Part shown: piece after piece, positions 1-5,462 of the stretch
Numbering within the stretch: position 1 is the first letter of the stretch
Layout: the number at the start of each line of letters is the position of its first letter
DNA from: a virus
Strand: one strand, 5' to 3'
Length of the DNA stretch: 23,327 nt
IMG/VR virus record: IMGVR_UViG_3300021956_000082
Coordinates: 1 to 23,327 of that record
Translations under genes and position numbers: made by a program
Notes under the pieces: generated by a model
Seen by the model: only the letters and a program-made list of their open reading frames with translations
Told to the model about the DNA's origin: nothing
Databases searched by the model: none

Positions 1-11
1 TAGGAGCCGTT

Positions 12-431
12 ATGCCGTACAAAGACGAAGCAGCACGTAAAGCCTACCATAAAGAGTATCATGCAAAGTGGTACGAAGCTAATAAAGAAAAACGCTTAAA
101 ACAAATATCAGAATATGGTAAATCCCAGCCTAAAGAATGGCATCAAGCTAAAGGGCGAAAATGTCATCTAAAACGTCGATATAACATTACCCAGCAAGAA
201 TATGAAACCAAATTAGCTCATCAAGATTATAAATGTGCTATATGTGGAAAAGACGCGGCAGATAATAAAAGAGGAGGCAAATTAGATCCTCTACATATAG
301 ACCATTGCCATATTACAAATAAACTTAGAGATCTTCTTTGTCATCAATGTAATTCAGGTTTAGGTCAATTTAAAGATAATATAGAAACCCTTCAAAAAGC
401 CATAGATTATCTACGTAAACACATGGTATAA
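12..431 (+). CDS. Endonuclease VII-type HNH endonuclease
   Basis: This 139-residue protein looks like a recombination endonuclease VII-type (Endonuclease_7, HNH/beta-beta-alpha-metal) nuclease. The N-terminal half is basic and helical. The C-terminal half holds two CxxC knuckles (C75/C78 and C110/C113) that should bind one structural zinc, flanking the catalytic HIDHCH block at residues 95-100, and it ends in a CNSGLG motif typical of the family. The start is fixed by AGGAG at 2-6, five bases upstream of the ATG. In phages such proteins resolve branched DNA or act as homing endonucleases. Here the frame continues past the stop at 429-431 into a C-terminal-looking peptide at 462-539, so it may be an intron-borne or inserted homing gene rather than a packaging nuclease. 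The nuclease call is firm; its role is inferred. Confidence 0.88.
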   Translation: MPYKDEAARKAYHKEYHAKWYEANKEKRLKQISEYGKSQPKEWHQAKGRKCHLKRRYNITQQEYETKLAHQDYKCAICGKDAADNKRGGKLDPLHIDHCHITNKLRDLLCHQCNSGLGQFKDNIETLQKAIDYLRKHMV

Positions 432-432
432 T
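424..432 (+). promoter_or_regulatory. Candidate extended -10 promoter
   Basis: The bases TGGTATAAT form a perfect extended -10 element (TGn plus TATAAT), overlapping the last codons and stop of the HNH gene. There is no good -35 hexamer at the expected distance, which is tolerated for extended -10 promoters. It would drive the capsid-associated gene at 552 and the operon below. In an AT-rich phage such a match can arise by chance. Confidence 0.3.
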
Positions 433-461
433 GCTTGCAAATAGTACTAATTCAGGTATTA

Positions 462-539
462 TTTGGGAATCCGGGTTACCCGGCTTATCAGACTGTCCCG
501 GCAGACGCATACAAGACGGATAAGCTTAACTTTGTATGA
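462..539 (+). pseudogene. C-terminal fragment or 3' exon of an interrupted gene (possibly major capsid protein)
   Basis: Downstream of the HNH stop, and in the same frame, is an open stretch without a start codon that ends in TGA at 537-539. It would encode a 25-residue C-terminus, roughly FGNPGYPAYQ followed by TVPADAYKTDKLNFV. Three things suggest a real gene end. Its codons are unusually GC- and C-ending for this window (38 of 78 bases are G or C by hand count). The stop sits 12 bases before the next ATG, as at other junctions here. The next gene's Shine-Dalgarno AAGGA directly follows the stop. Its place just before probable capsid-associated genes suggests the major capsid protein. It could be the 3' exon of an intron-containing gene, a fragment left by HNH insertion, or a chance open frame. 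The true 5' boundary may lie anywhere between 432 and about 465. Confidence 0.45.
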
Positions 540-551
540 AGGAAAAATATC

Positions 552-1136
552 ATGGCATTAACAACGTTTAGCGGACCAGTGTCGTCTCAAAATGGCTTTA
601 TCGGCGGTACATCTACTGATCCAATCGTAGTAACAACAGCAGGCAATATCAACTCATCATATGCAACTACATCTGCAACATCAGGTGATACACGTTTAGT
701 ATATGACAAACTAACATTCACAGCAGCAGGTTCAGGCGAAACATTAAGAGCTTTCTCAGTTGTATCAGGTGCAGCAGCAGTTGCAGGAACAATCAATGGT
801 GCTCACGTTTCTATGGAAGTTAATACTGGCGGTTCTATTTCAGGCGCTGGTAATGCAATCCGTGCAACATTAGGCGGTACAGCAACTTCTCCAGGCGGTA
901 CATTAGCTGTTATTCAAGCTGATACTAACTTTGCTTCAGGCGTAACATTACCATCGACAGCTTCATTTATCAGATTTACTGATAGTGGTGCAGGCACTAA
1001 CAAGATCCCTAACTTATTCAACTTAGCAGGTGCAGGTTTATTAACAACAGGTACAGCAACAGTTGGTGGCGGTCTTAAAATTGTAGTTAACGGTACACCA
1101 TACTGGTTATTAGTTTCTACATCAGCACCGGCTTAA
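552..1136 (+). CDS. Probable capsid-associated structural protein
   Basis: This 194-residue protein is rich in Ala, Gly, Ser and Thr, has no Cys, and consists of short alternating segments that look like beta-strands. This is the composition of capsid decoration or head-fibre proteins. A strong SD (AAGGA, eight bases before ATG) and a simplified, highly biased codon set (TTA, GCA, ACA) suggest high expression. It lies directly after the putative capsid C-terminal remnant and before small virion genes, the usual place for a decoration protein. I see no motif proving this, and a minor capsid or head-completion role is equally possible. The virion assignment rests mainly on context and composition. 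Confidence 0.5.
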   Translation: MALTTFSGPVSSQNGFIGGTSTDPIVVTTAGNINSSYATTSATSGDTRLVYDKLTFTAAGSGETLRAFSVVSGAAAVAGTINGAHVSMEVNTGGSISGAGNAIRATLGGTATSPGGTLAVIQADTNFASGVTLPSTASFIRFTDSGAGTNKIPNLFNLAGAGLLTTGTATVGGGLKIVVNGTPYWLLVSTSAPA

Positions 1137-1139
1137 TAA

Positions 1140-1295
1140 ATGGAAATAACAAAAGAGTTTCTTTTGTCTGAGATCAAGCGTCTTGAAAATGAACGTAATC
1201 AAGCAGCAAACTTTATTACAGCTTCTCAAGGCGCCATCGATGCATATACTGCATTAGTGGAAAGATTAGAAGCAGAAGATCCTAAAGGGGAATAA
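1140..1295 (+). CDS. Small coiled-coil protein, 51 aa
   Basis: A short gene fills the space between the capsid-associated gene and the next structural gene. It starts with ATG two bases after the previous TAA and ends at TAA 1293-1295. The product is almost entirely helical and charged, beginning MEITKEFLLSEIKRLENERN and ending in VERLEAEDPKGE, with heptad-like spacing of I/L residues that suggests a short coiled coil. It contains no Cys or Trp. Similar 50-residue helical proteins are common beside phage head genes, but no function is known to me. The coding call rests on tight packing, a sensible amino-acid composition and the absence of any alternative in the gap. Confidence 0.7.
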   Translation: MEITKEFLLSEIKRLENERNQAANFITASQGAIDAYTALVERLEAEDPKGE

Positions 1296-1298
1296 ATT

Positions 1299-1574
1299 AT
1301 GATGCAAACGGATGTAAAGGCTTCAACATTAGCCAATACTGGATCAATAGGATATGCAACTAGATTAAAAGGTTTAGTTATTTCTTATACCGCTGGTACA
1401 GGTTCAGTCGTATTAAAAGATGGCGGTTCAGGCGGTACGACACGATTTTCTTTTACTGCTCCTGCAACTACTAATGGCGCTATTAATGTTATTATTCCTG
1501 GTGAAGGTATTAGATTCGATACTTCCATCTATGGTGCTATCACTGATGCTACAGTAACAGTATTTTATGGCTAA
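1299..1574 (+). CDS. Small beta-rich virion protein, 91 aa
   Basis: A 91-residue protein made of short beta-strand-like segments (KGLVISYTAG, SVVLKDGG, TRFSFTAP, INVIIPGEGIRF, ATVTVFYG). It resembles a small single-domain phage decoration or spike subunit, a form seen repeatedly in head modules of tailed phages. The first of two consecutive ATGs is preferred because AGGGG at 1286-1290 lies eight bases upstream. The end overlaps the next gene by eight bases (ATGGCTAA), suggesting translational coupling. No enzymatic motif is present. Function is inferred from fold appearance and position only. Confidence 0.65.
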   Translation: MMQTDVKASTLANTGSIGYATRLKGLVISYTAGTGSVVLKDGGSGGTTRFSFTAPATTNGAINVIIPGEGIRFDTSIYGAITDATVTVFYG

Positions 1575-1830
1575 TAAGAAAAAAGGTCCAAGCTTAGCAG
1601 TCGGACGTGGTGAGAAGCTCCCTGTGTCTAAAGGCGCAGGTCTTACCGCTAAAGGTCGTGCTAAATATAATGCGGCTACAGGTTCAAATTTAAAGGCACC
1701 ACAACCACAAGGTGGACCTCGTAAGAGATCATTTTGTGCACGTATGTCTGGTATGCCAGGTCCTATGAAAGACGAAAAAGGTAGACCTACTCGTAAAGCT
1801 GCTTCATTAAAAAGGTGGAATTGCAAATGA
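1567..1830 (+). CDS. DUF6321-like small basic phage protein
   Basis: An 87-residue, strongly basic protein. It contains a run that I recognise from a widespread phage family (DUF6321-like): GLTAKGRAKYNAATGSNL at 25-42, then KAPQP, a RSFCARM block at 54-60, and a terminal RKAASLKRWNC. The two conserved Cys (C57, C86) could pair or share a metal. The family is usually found among phage structural or packaging genes and its function is unknown. The gene overlaps its upstream neighbour by eight bases, and its TGA overlaps the next ATG (ATGA), so the three are probably translated together. The family name is recalled from motif memory, not a search. Confidence 0.72.
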   Translation: MANKKKGPSLAVGRGEKLPVSKGAGLTAKGRAKYNAATGSNLKAPQPQGGPRKRSFCARMSGMPGPMKDEKGRPTRKAASLKRWNCK

Positions 1831-2045
1831 GTACAGAACGCGAATTAGCCGAACATGGCATAGAAATTAAACATATTCAAGGTGATGTGGATATTCTTAT
1901 GGAAGATATGAATGAATTAAAAAAACGACTTGATGCCATTGAGAATACACTTAATGAAATTAAAGGTGGTTGGAAAGTGTTTATATTTATTGCTGGCATA
2001 GCTTCAGCTATAGTTAGTTGGGTTGTAACTCATTGGTTAAAATAA
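1827..2045 (+). CDS. Coiled-coil protein with C-terminal membrane anchor (XhlA/holin-like)
   Basis: A 72-residue protein. Residues 5-47 form a charged amphipathic helix with heptad-like hydrophobics (IKHIQGDVDILMEDMNELKKRL). Residues about 50-69 form one transmembrane segment (VFIFIAGIASAIVSWVV), followed by a short WLK tail. This order matches XhlA-type haemolysin/holin accessory proteins. The ATG at 1827 overlaps the previous stop (ATGA) and has AGG about ten bases upstream. An in-frame GTG at 1815 would add four residues but has poorer spacing. The gene lies among head genes, far from the lysis cassette near 20-21 kb, so a lysis role is uncertain and a membrane-associated accessory role is as likely. 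Confidence 0.68.
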   Translation: MSTERELAEHGIEIKHIQGDVDILMEDMNELKKRLDAIENTLNEIKGGWKVFIFIAGIASAIVSWVVTHWLK

Positions 2046-2073
2046 AATGAAAGCTTTTATAGAAAGGGTCTTT

Positions 2074-2229
2074 ATGGCTAAGAAAAATAAAAAACAAGAG
2101 GAATTACTTAATGAAGAAATTACTACAGACGTTGCAGAACAAGCTACAGAAGCTGCTGTCGAAGCTATCGTTAAAGAAGTAAAAAGCAATTATGAACAAG
2201 ACGGCTTTATAGATAGAAAGGCTGATTAA
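2074..2229 (+). CDS. Small acidic helical protein, 51 aa
   Basis: A 51-residue helical protein: MAKKNKKQEELLNEE, then an Ala/Glu/Val-rich amphipathic stretch, ending in GFIDRKAD. The start at 2074 is chosen because AGAAAGG at 2061-2067 sits about seven bases upstream and because MAKK-type starts recur in this cluster. An in-frame ATG at 2047 would add nine residues but lacks an SD. It is unlike its lysine/glycine-rich neighbours in having a net acidic body. I do not recognise a family. It sits between the membrane-anchored coiled-coil gene and the first of the KGKTKGR-type genes. Confidence 0.62.
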   Translation: MAKKNKKQEELLNEEITTDVAEQATEAAVEAIVKEVKSNYEQDGFIDRKAD

Positions 2230-2230
2230 C

Positions 2231-2683
2231 ATGCCAAGTAAATCTAAAGCCCAAAGAAATCTTATGGCAGCCGCAGCTCATAATCCTGCGTTTGCTAAAA
2301 AAGTAGGCGTTCCTATGTCAGTGGCAAAGGAATTTAATAAAGCAGACAAAGGTAAGAAATTTAAAGGAGGCGGTATGGCTACAAAATGTGCAACAAAATC
2401 AGATGCAAAAATGATTGCTAAAAAAGAAGTTAAAGGTCATGAATCATCGATGCATAAAATGAAAAAAGGCGGGGCTTGTAAAGGATATGCTAAAGGTGGT
2501 ATTGTAGAAAAAGGTACTGGCGAAAAATATGCTTCTAAAGCTGCTATGATGAAACACGAAAAGAAAGAATCTAAAGCAGAAGAAATGAAAGAACACGGCA
2601 TGAAAAAAGGTGGCATGTGTGGTAAATATGCACGTGGTGGTGGCATCGAGAAAAAAGGTAAAACTAAAGGAAGGATTATTTAA
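2231..2683 (+). CDS. Lysine/glycine-rich protein with KGKTKGR C-terminus, 150 aa
   Basis: A very basic protein with 36 Lys among 150 residues by hand count. Residues 1-45 resemble a small phage/bacterial module beginning PSKSKAQRNLM and ending in VAKEFNKADKGKKF. Residues 49-80 (MATKCATKSDAKM onward) look like a second module. Two copies of an MKKGG-C-KYA-GG-EK motif follow, at about 77-94 and 124-142. The protein ends KKGKTKGRII, shared with neighbouring genes. An in-frame ATG at 2375 has a near-perfect SD and could give a second, 102-residue product. The last codons (AAA GGA AGG) also serve as the SD for the gene at 2686. The role is unknown; such basic proteins could bind packaged DNA or the inner capsid. 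The coding call is firm, the function open. Confidence 0.78.
   Translation: MPSKSKAQRNLMAAAAHNPAFAKKVGVPMSVAKEFNKADKGKKFKGGGMATKCATKSDAKMIAKKEVKGHESSMHKMKKGGACKGYAKGGIVEKGTGEKYASKAAMMKHEKKESKAEEMKEHGMKKGGMCGKYARGGGIEKKGKTKGRII
2364..2370 (+). promoter_or_regulatory. Internal ribosome binding site before in-frame ATG 2375
   Basis: AAGGAGG lies inside the 2231-2683 gene, four bases before an ATG that is in frame (codon 49). The match to the Shine-Dalgarno consensus is better than that of most gene starts in the window, so a nested shorter product is possible. The site also encodes a Gly run (GGA GGC GGT), so the match may be incidental. Confidence 0.35.
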
Positions 2684-2685
2684 TC

Positions 2686-3123
2686 ATGGCAAAGAAAAAA
2701 GAAACTAAACTTAATGTAGGTAAAGGCGGTTATACCTATACTGATGAAGATAAAGGTGTAGTTCCTCATCCAGGTGGCTACGAATATACTCAAAAAGAAT
2801 GGGATGAAATTCGTGATCGTTCAGCTTCTACTAAGCCTACTACGTTAAAAAACGAAAAATATAATCCTGTTAAAGTTACTAAAAAAGAAGTGTCTGTAGA
2901 AACACCTACAGGTGATATTGGAAGTGTAGATAAAACTTCTGATGTAATTGGACCTGATATGGGCAAAGTAGTTAAACCAACAGTCGAAAAAGAAATGGAC
3001 ATGATGGAAAGAGCTCGTAAATCAATGGGTTTCAAAAAAGGTGGTTCTGTTAAAGGTAGTTCAGCTTCACGTCGTGCAGATGGATGTGCTATGCGAGGTA
3101 AAACTAGAGGTCGTATTGTTTAA
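2686..3123 (+). CDS. Basic protein with C-terminal ADG-GKTRGRIV module, 145 aa
   Basis: A 145-residue basic protein. The N-terminal part contains GGYTYTDEDKG and HPGGYEYTQKEWDEI, a compact aromatic and charged segment at residues 14-42. A polar, probably disordered middle follows. The C-terminal part has KKGGSVKG at 117-124 and the shared module SASRRADGCAMRGKT followed by RGRIV (126-145). The same module ends the next gene and, in reduced form, the previous one. The SD for this gene is formed by the last codons of its upstream neighbour. No enzymatic motif is visible. The shared tail suggests a common binding partner such as capsid, portal or DNA, but that is inference. Confidence 0.75.
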   Translation: MAKKKETKLNVGKGGYTYTDEDKGVVPHPGGYEYTQKEWDEIRDRSASTKPTTLKNEKYNPVKVTKKEVSVETPTGDIGSVDKTSDVIGPDMGKVVKPTVEKEMDMMERARKSMGFKKGGSVKGSSASRRADGCAMRGKTRGRIV

Positions 3124-3125
3124 TT

Positions 3126-3395
3126 ATGGCTAAAGAAGATTACTTAGAAGGATATGGTCAAGGTCTCAAAAGAGGTGCAGAAGGACCTATCAAAGGATAT
3201 ATTAATAAAACATTAGATCTTGCTCTTGGTAATCCTCATGAAAGTGCTAAACGAGGTTTAGAACAAGGTTATAAAGAAATGAAAGAAGCACAAAAAGCAG
3301 AAAAGAAAATGTCTAAAGGTGGCTCAGTATCTTCAGCTTCTAAACGAGCTGACGGTATTGCTACTAAAGGCAAAACAAAAGGAAGGATTATATAA
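3126..3395 (+). CDS. Small basic protein with C-terminal RADG-KGKTKGRII module, 89 aa
   Basis: An 89-residue protein with a helical N-terminal body (MAKEDYLEGYGQGLKRG, then a segment with EQGYKEMKEAQKAEKK) and the shared tail. SKGGSV at 63-68 leads into SASKRADGIATKGKT and KGRII, to residue 89. The tail is nearly identical in protein sequence to that of the gene upstream but differs at many codons. Its terminal AAA GGA AGG codons provide a good SD for the next gene, whose ATG overlaps this stop by one base (TAATG). The role is unknown. It belongs to the same family of small tagged proteins near the head genes. Confidence 0.75.
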   Translation: MAKEDYLEGYGQGLKRGAEGPIKGYINKTLDLALGNPHESAKRGLEQGYKEMKEAQKAEKKMSKGGSVSSASKRADGIATKGKTKGRII

Positions 3396-3655
3396 TGAGA
3401 CCTTCACGCGGTATGGGTGCTATTAAAAAAACAAAGTTACCTAGTGCTACTGAAAATAAAATGCCTAAGGGCGTCGTCAAAAAACGTCGTGATAACACAG
3501 ACTTTATCCAATATAAAGAAGGTGGTCCCGTAGGCTTATATGCAAATATAAATGCTAGGAAGAAAAAAGGTATTTCACGTTCTAAATCAGAATCTACTAT
3601 AACACCTAAAGCATATGCAAATATGAAAGCAGGATTTCCTAAAGGGAAAAAATAA
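3395..3655 (+). CDS. Small basic phage protein with GLYANI motif, 86 aa
   Basis: An 86-residue, highly basic protein, overlapping its neighbours by one base at each end (TAATG junctions). A KEGGPVGLYANINARKKK block at 41-58 resembles a motif (GLYANI/H followed by basic residues) that I recall from many small phage proteins encoded beside tail or portal genes. The tail that usually follows this motif in those proteins is divergent here, ending KAYANMKAGFPKGKK. It lacks the KGKTKGR module of its neighbours but shares the GG-turn and lysine-rich style. Function unknown. Its tight coupling to the gp4-like gene downstream suggests a structural or assembly role. Confidence 0.7.
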   Translation: MRPSRGMGAIKKTKLPSATENKMPKGVVKKRRDNTDFIQYKEGGPVGLYANINARKKKGISRSKSESTITPKAYANMKAGFPKGKK

Positions 3656-4593
3656 TGGTTGATAGAACCACCGGTACTACGGCATTTAACTTAGATTTAA
3701 ATAATTTAGTTGAAGATGCATTTGAACGATGCGGTCAAGAGTTACGCACGGGGTATGACTTAAGAACTGCAAGACGTTCACTTAATATTATGACGGCTGA
3801 ATGGGCTAATCGTGGTATTAATATGTGGACGATTGAACCGGGTCAAATTCAGTTAAATCAAGGTCAGATTATGTATCCATTACCTGCTGATACAATTGAT
3901 TTATTAGATATGGTGACACGTACTGGCACAGGATTGAATCAACAAGACATTAATATTAACCGTATTTCTGAATCTACTTATTTAACTATTCCTAATAAAA
4001 ATGCTACAGGTCGTCCTATCCAAGTTTGGATTAATAGACAAAGTGGTCAAGAGAATCCTACAGATATTACGCTAAATGAAACTTTAACTGGCACAGACAC
4101 AACAGCAGATGACACTATTACATTATCTAGTACAGTAGGGTTAGCTCAGTTTGGCTTTATTAAAATTGGTGAAGAAACAATTCAATACGGCGGTATTAGT
4201 GGCAGTACAATCACAGGATGTATCAGAGCCGTTAACAATACAGCAATTGCGCCTCATGCAATAGGGGCTAGAGTGTATGTACAAAACTTACCTACAATTA
4301 ATGTATGGGTAGCACCTGATCAAAGCAACTTTTATACCTTTGTATACTATAGATTAAGGCGTATTCAAGATGCGGGTAATGGTGTAAATATACAAGATAT
4401 TCCGTTTAGATTTATTCCTTGCATGGTAGCAGGGTTAGCTTATTATTTGTCTATGAAATTACCTAATGTAGACCCAGGTCGCCGAGCAGAATTAAAAGCA
4501 GATTATGAGCAACAATTCCAACTTGCTGCAGATGAAGACAGAGAAAAAGCAGCTGTTAGGTTTGTACCTCGTGAAATGTTTTACCACGGGTAA
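3655..4593 (+). CDS. P22 gp4-like tail accessory factor / head-completion protein
   Basis: A 312-residue protein resembling the P22 gp4-like family that docks under the portal and begins the tail. Diagnostic features are the N-terminal helix pair LVEDAFERCG and GYDLRTARRSLNIM (about 18-46), the segment ANRGINMWTIEP (51-62), a PLPADTIDLLD strand pair (75-85), and a C-terminal helical part with FIPCMVAGLAYYLSMKLP ending in a long charged helix. Between IQVWINRQ (122-129) and INVWVAPDQ (215-223) lies an inserted Gly/Thr-rich beta domain of about 75 residues (GFIKIGEETIQYGGISG within it). The family is normally about 150-210 residues without such an insert. The start overlaps the previous TAA by one base. 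Confidence 0.83.
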   Translation: MVDRTTGTTAFNLDLNNLVEDAFERCGQELRTGYDLRTARRSLNIMTAEWANRGINMWTIEPGQIQLNQGQIMYPLPADTIDLLDMVTRTGTGLNQQDININRISESTYLTIPNKNATGRPIQVWINRQSGQENPTDITLNETLTGTDTTADDTITLSSTVGLAQFGFIKIGEETIQYGGISGSTITGCIRAVNNTAIAPHAIGARVYVQNLPTINVWVAPDQSNFYTFVYYRLRRIQDAGNGVNIQDIPFRFIPCMVAGLAYYLSMKLPNVDPGRRAELKADYEQQFQLAADEDREKAAVRFVPREMFYHG

Positions 4594-4597
4594 TTAA

Positions 4598-5029
4598 ATG
4601 CCAACCAAGTACGCTAGTGCCAAGAACTCGATTGCGCAGTGTGATCGCTGTGGATTTAGATATAAGTTAAAACAACTTAAAAGATTGGTTATCAAGACCA
4701 AAAATGTTAATATACTGGTATGTCCTGAATGTTGGGAACCGGATCAACCACAGTTAAGCTTAGGTTTATATCCAGTAAATGATCCGCAAGCAGTAAGAAA
4801 TCCAAGACCTGATAGTCCTAGTTATTATCAATCTGGATTAGATGGGATACAAGCAGAAGCAGGTACAGGTACATCACCATTACAAACTGGTGTTCCACTA
4901 TTGGGTAGTAGAATTATTCAATGGGGGTGGGGTCCTGTAGGTGGTTCAAGAGCTAACGATGCTGGATTAACGCCTAATGATCTAGTGGGAATAGGTAATT
5001 TAGGTACAGTAACAGTAACAACAACTTAA
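4598..5029 (+). CDS. Zinc-ribbon phage protein, 143 aa
   Basis: A 143-residue protein with an N-terminal zinc ribbon: C15-DR-C18 and C42-PE-C45, separated by a basic beta-hairpin (RYKLKQLKRLVIKTKN). WEPDQPQ and then PVNDPQAVRNPRPD follow, a conserved run I recall from phage proteins beside tail adaptors. The C-terminal half is Gly/Pro/Thr-rich and ends in GTVTVTTT, so it is probably extended or disordered. Its place between the gp4-like gene and the adaptor gene suggests a small virion or neck component. No nuclease or polymerase motif accompanies the ribbon. The zinc site is clearly visible; the role is inferred from position. Confidence 0.72.
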   Translation: MPTKYASAKNSIAQCDRCGFRYKLKQLKRLVIKTKNVNILVCPECWEPDQPQLSLGLYPVNDPQAVRNPRPDSPSYYQSGLDGIQAEAGTGTSPLQTGVPLLGSRIIQWGWGPVGGSRANDAGLTPNDLVGIGNLGTVTVTTT

Positions 5030-5040
5030 GGAGAAGTAAC

Positions 5041-5235
5041 ATGGCATATAAATCAGCAGCTGACGGTATTACTAAACAAGGTAAAACCAAGGGTCGCAAT
5101 TTAGGTGATGATGGCGCTAAAGTAGGTATCCAAAAGGGTCCTAAACATGCAGGTTCTAAAGGCGGTAAAAAGAACATTGATATGAAAACTATGGGTCGTA
5201 ATCTAGCTAAAGTTGCAGCACAGAAAAAAGGATAA
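5041..5235 (+). CDS. Small basic protein with N-terminal ADG-KGKTKGR module, 64 aa
   Basis: A 64-residue basic protein preceded by a strong SD (AAGGAG at 5028-5033). It carries the shared module at its N-terminus (KSAADGITKQGKTKGRN, residues 4-20), whereas other genes carry it at the C-terminus. It then has GDDGAKVGIQKGPKHAG and ends in an MGRNLAKVAAQKKG motif, which I recall from other small phage proteins of this kind. In this copy the KGR codons are AAG GGT CGC, not the SD-forming AAA GGA AGG used where the module ends a gene. Function unknown; probably part of the same tagged set. Confidence 0.72.
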   Translation: MAYKSAADGITKQGKTKGRNLGDDGAKVGIQKGPKHAGSKGGKKNIDMKTMGRNLAKVAAQKKG

Positions 5236-5240
5236 TAATC

Positions 5241-5456
5241 ATGGCAGAATACAAACAACCTATTGTTGTGCCTAATGCAGATATTGGCTTTTCAGAAGAT
5301 CCAAATACATTAAAAGCTCAACAATTGAATAGTAACACAGGTAGACAACGTGTAAGTGCAGGTGATCCTGCTCGCGGTCCTAAAACTGACGGTATTACAA
5401 TCCGTGGTTGCGGTGCAGCTACAAAAGGCACTAAAGCTAGAGGACCGATGGCATAA
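5241..5456 (+). CDS. Small protein with ATKGTKARGPMA tail, 71 aa
   Basis: A 71-residue protein with an SD formed by AAAAAGGA at the end of the upstream gene. The N-terminal half is polar (PIVVPNADIGFSEDPNT). The C-terminal third reads PKTDGITIRGCGAATKGTKA then RGPMA. This seems to be a variant of the ADG..KGKTKGR module: DGI-x-x-(K/R)G followed by a basic TKGTKARG run. I recall near-identical GAATKGTKARGPM tails in other phage small proteins. Together with the gene at 5041 it ends the cluster of tagged small proteins just before the adaptor. Function unknown. Confidence 0.7.
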   Translation: MAEYKQPIVVPNADIGFSEDPNTLKAQQLNSNTGRQRVSAGDPARGPKTDGITIRGCGAATKGTKARGPMA

Positions 5457-5462
5457 TAAACC

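Noticed and set aside
471-483. Perfect inverted repeat CCGGGT-T-ACCCGG as a transcription terminator
   Set aside because: The loop is very short and no T-run follows; the bases are better explained as GC-rich codons of the putative C-terminal fragment.
2047-2229. Longer start (ATG 2047) for the small acidic protein
   Set aside because: It lacks an SD, while ATG 2074 has AGAAAGG at good spacing and gives a typical MAKK start.
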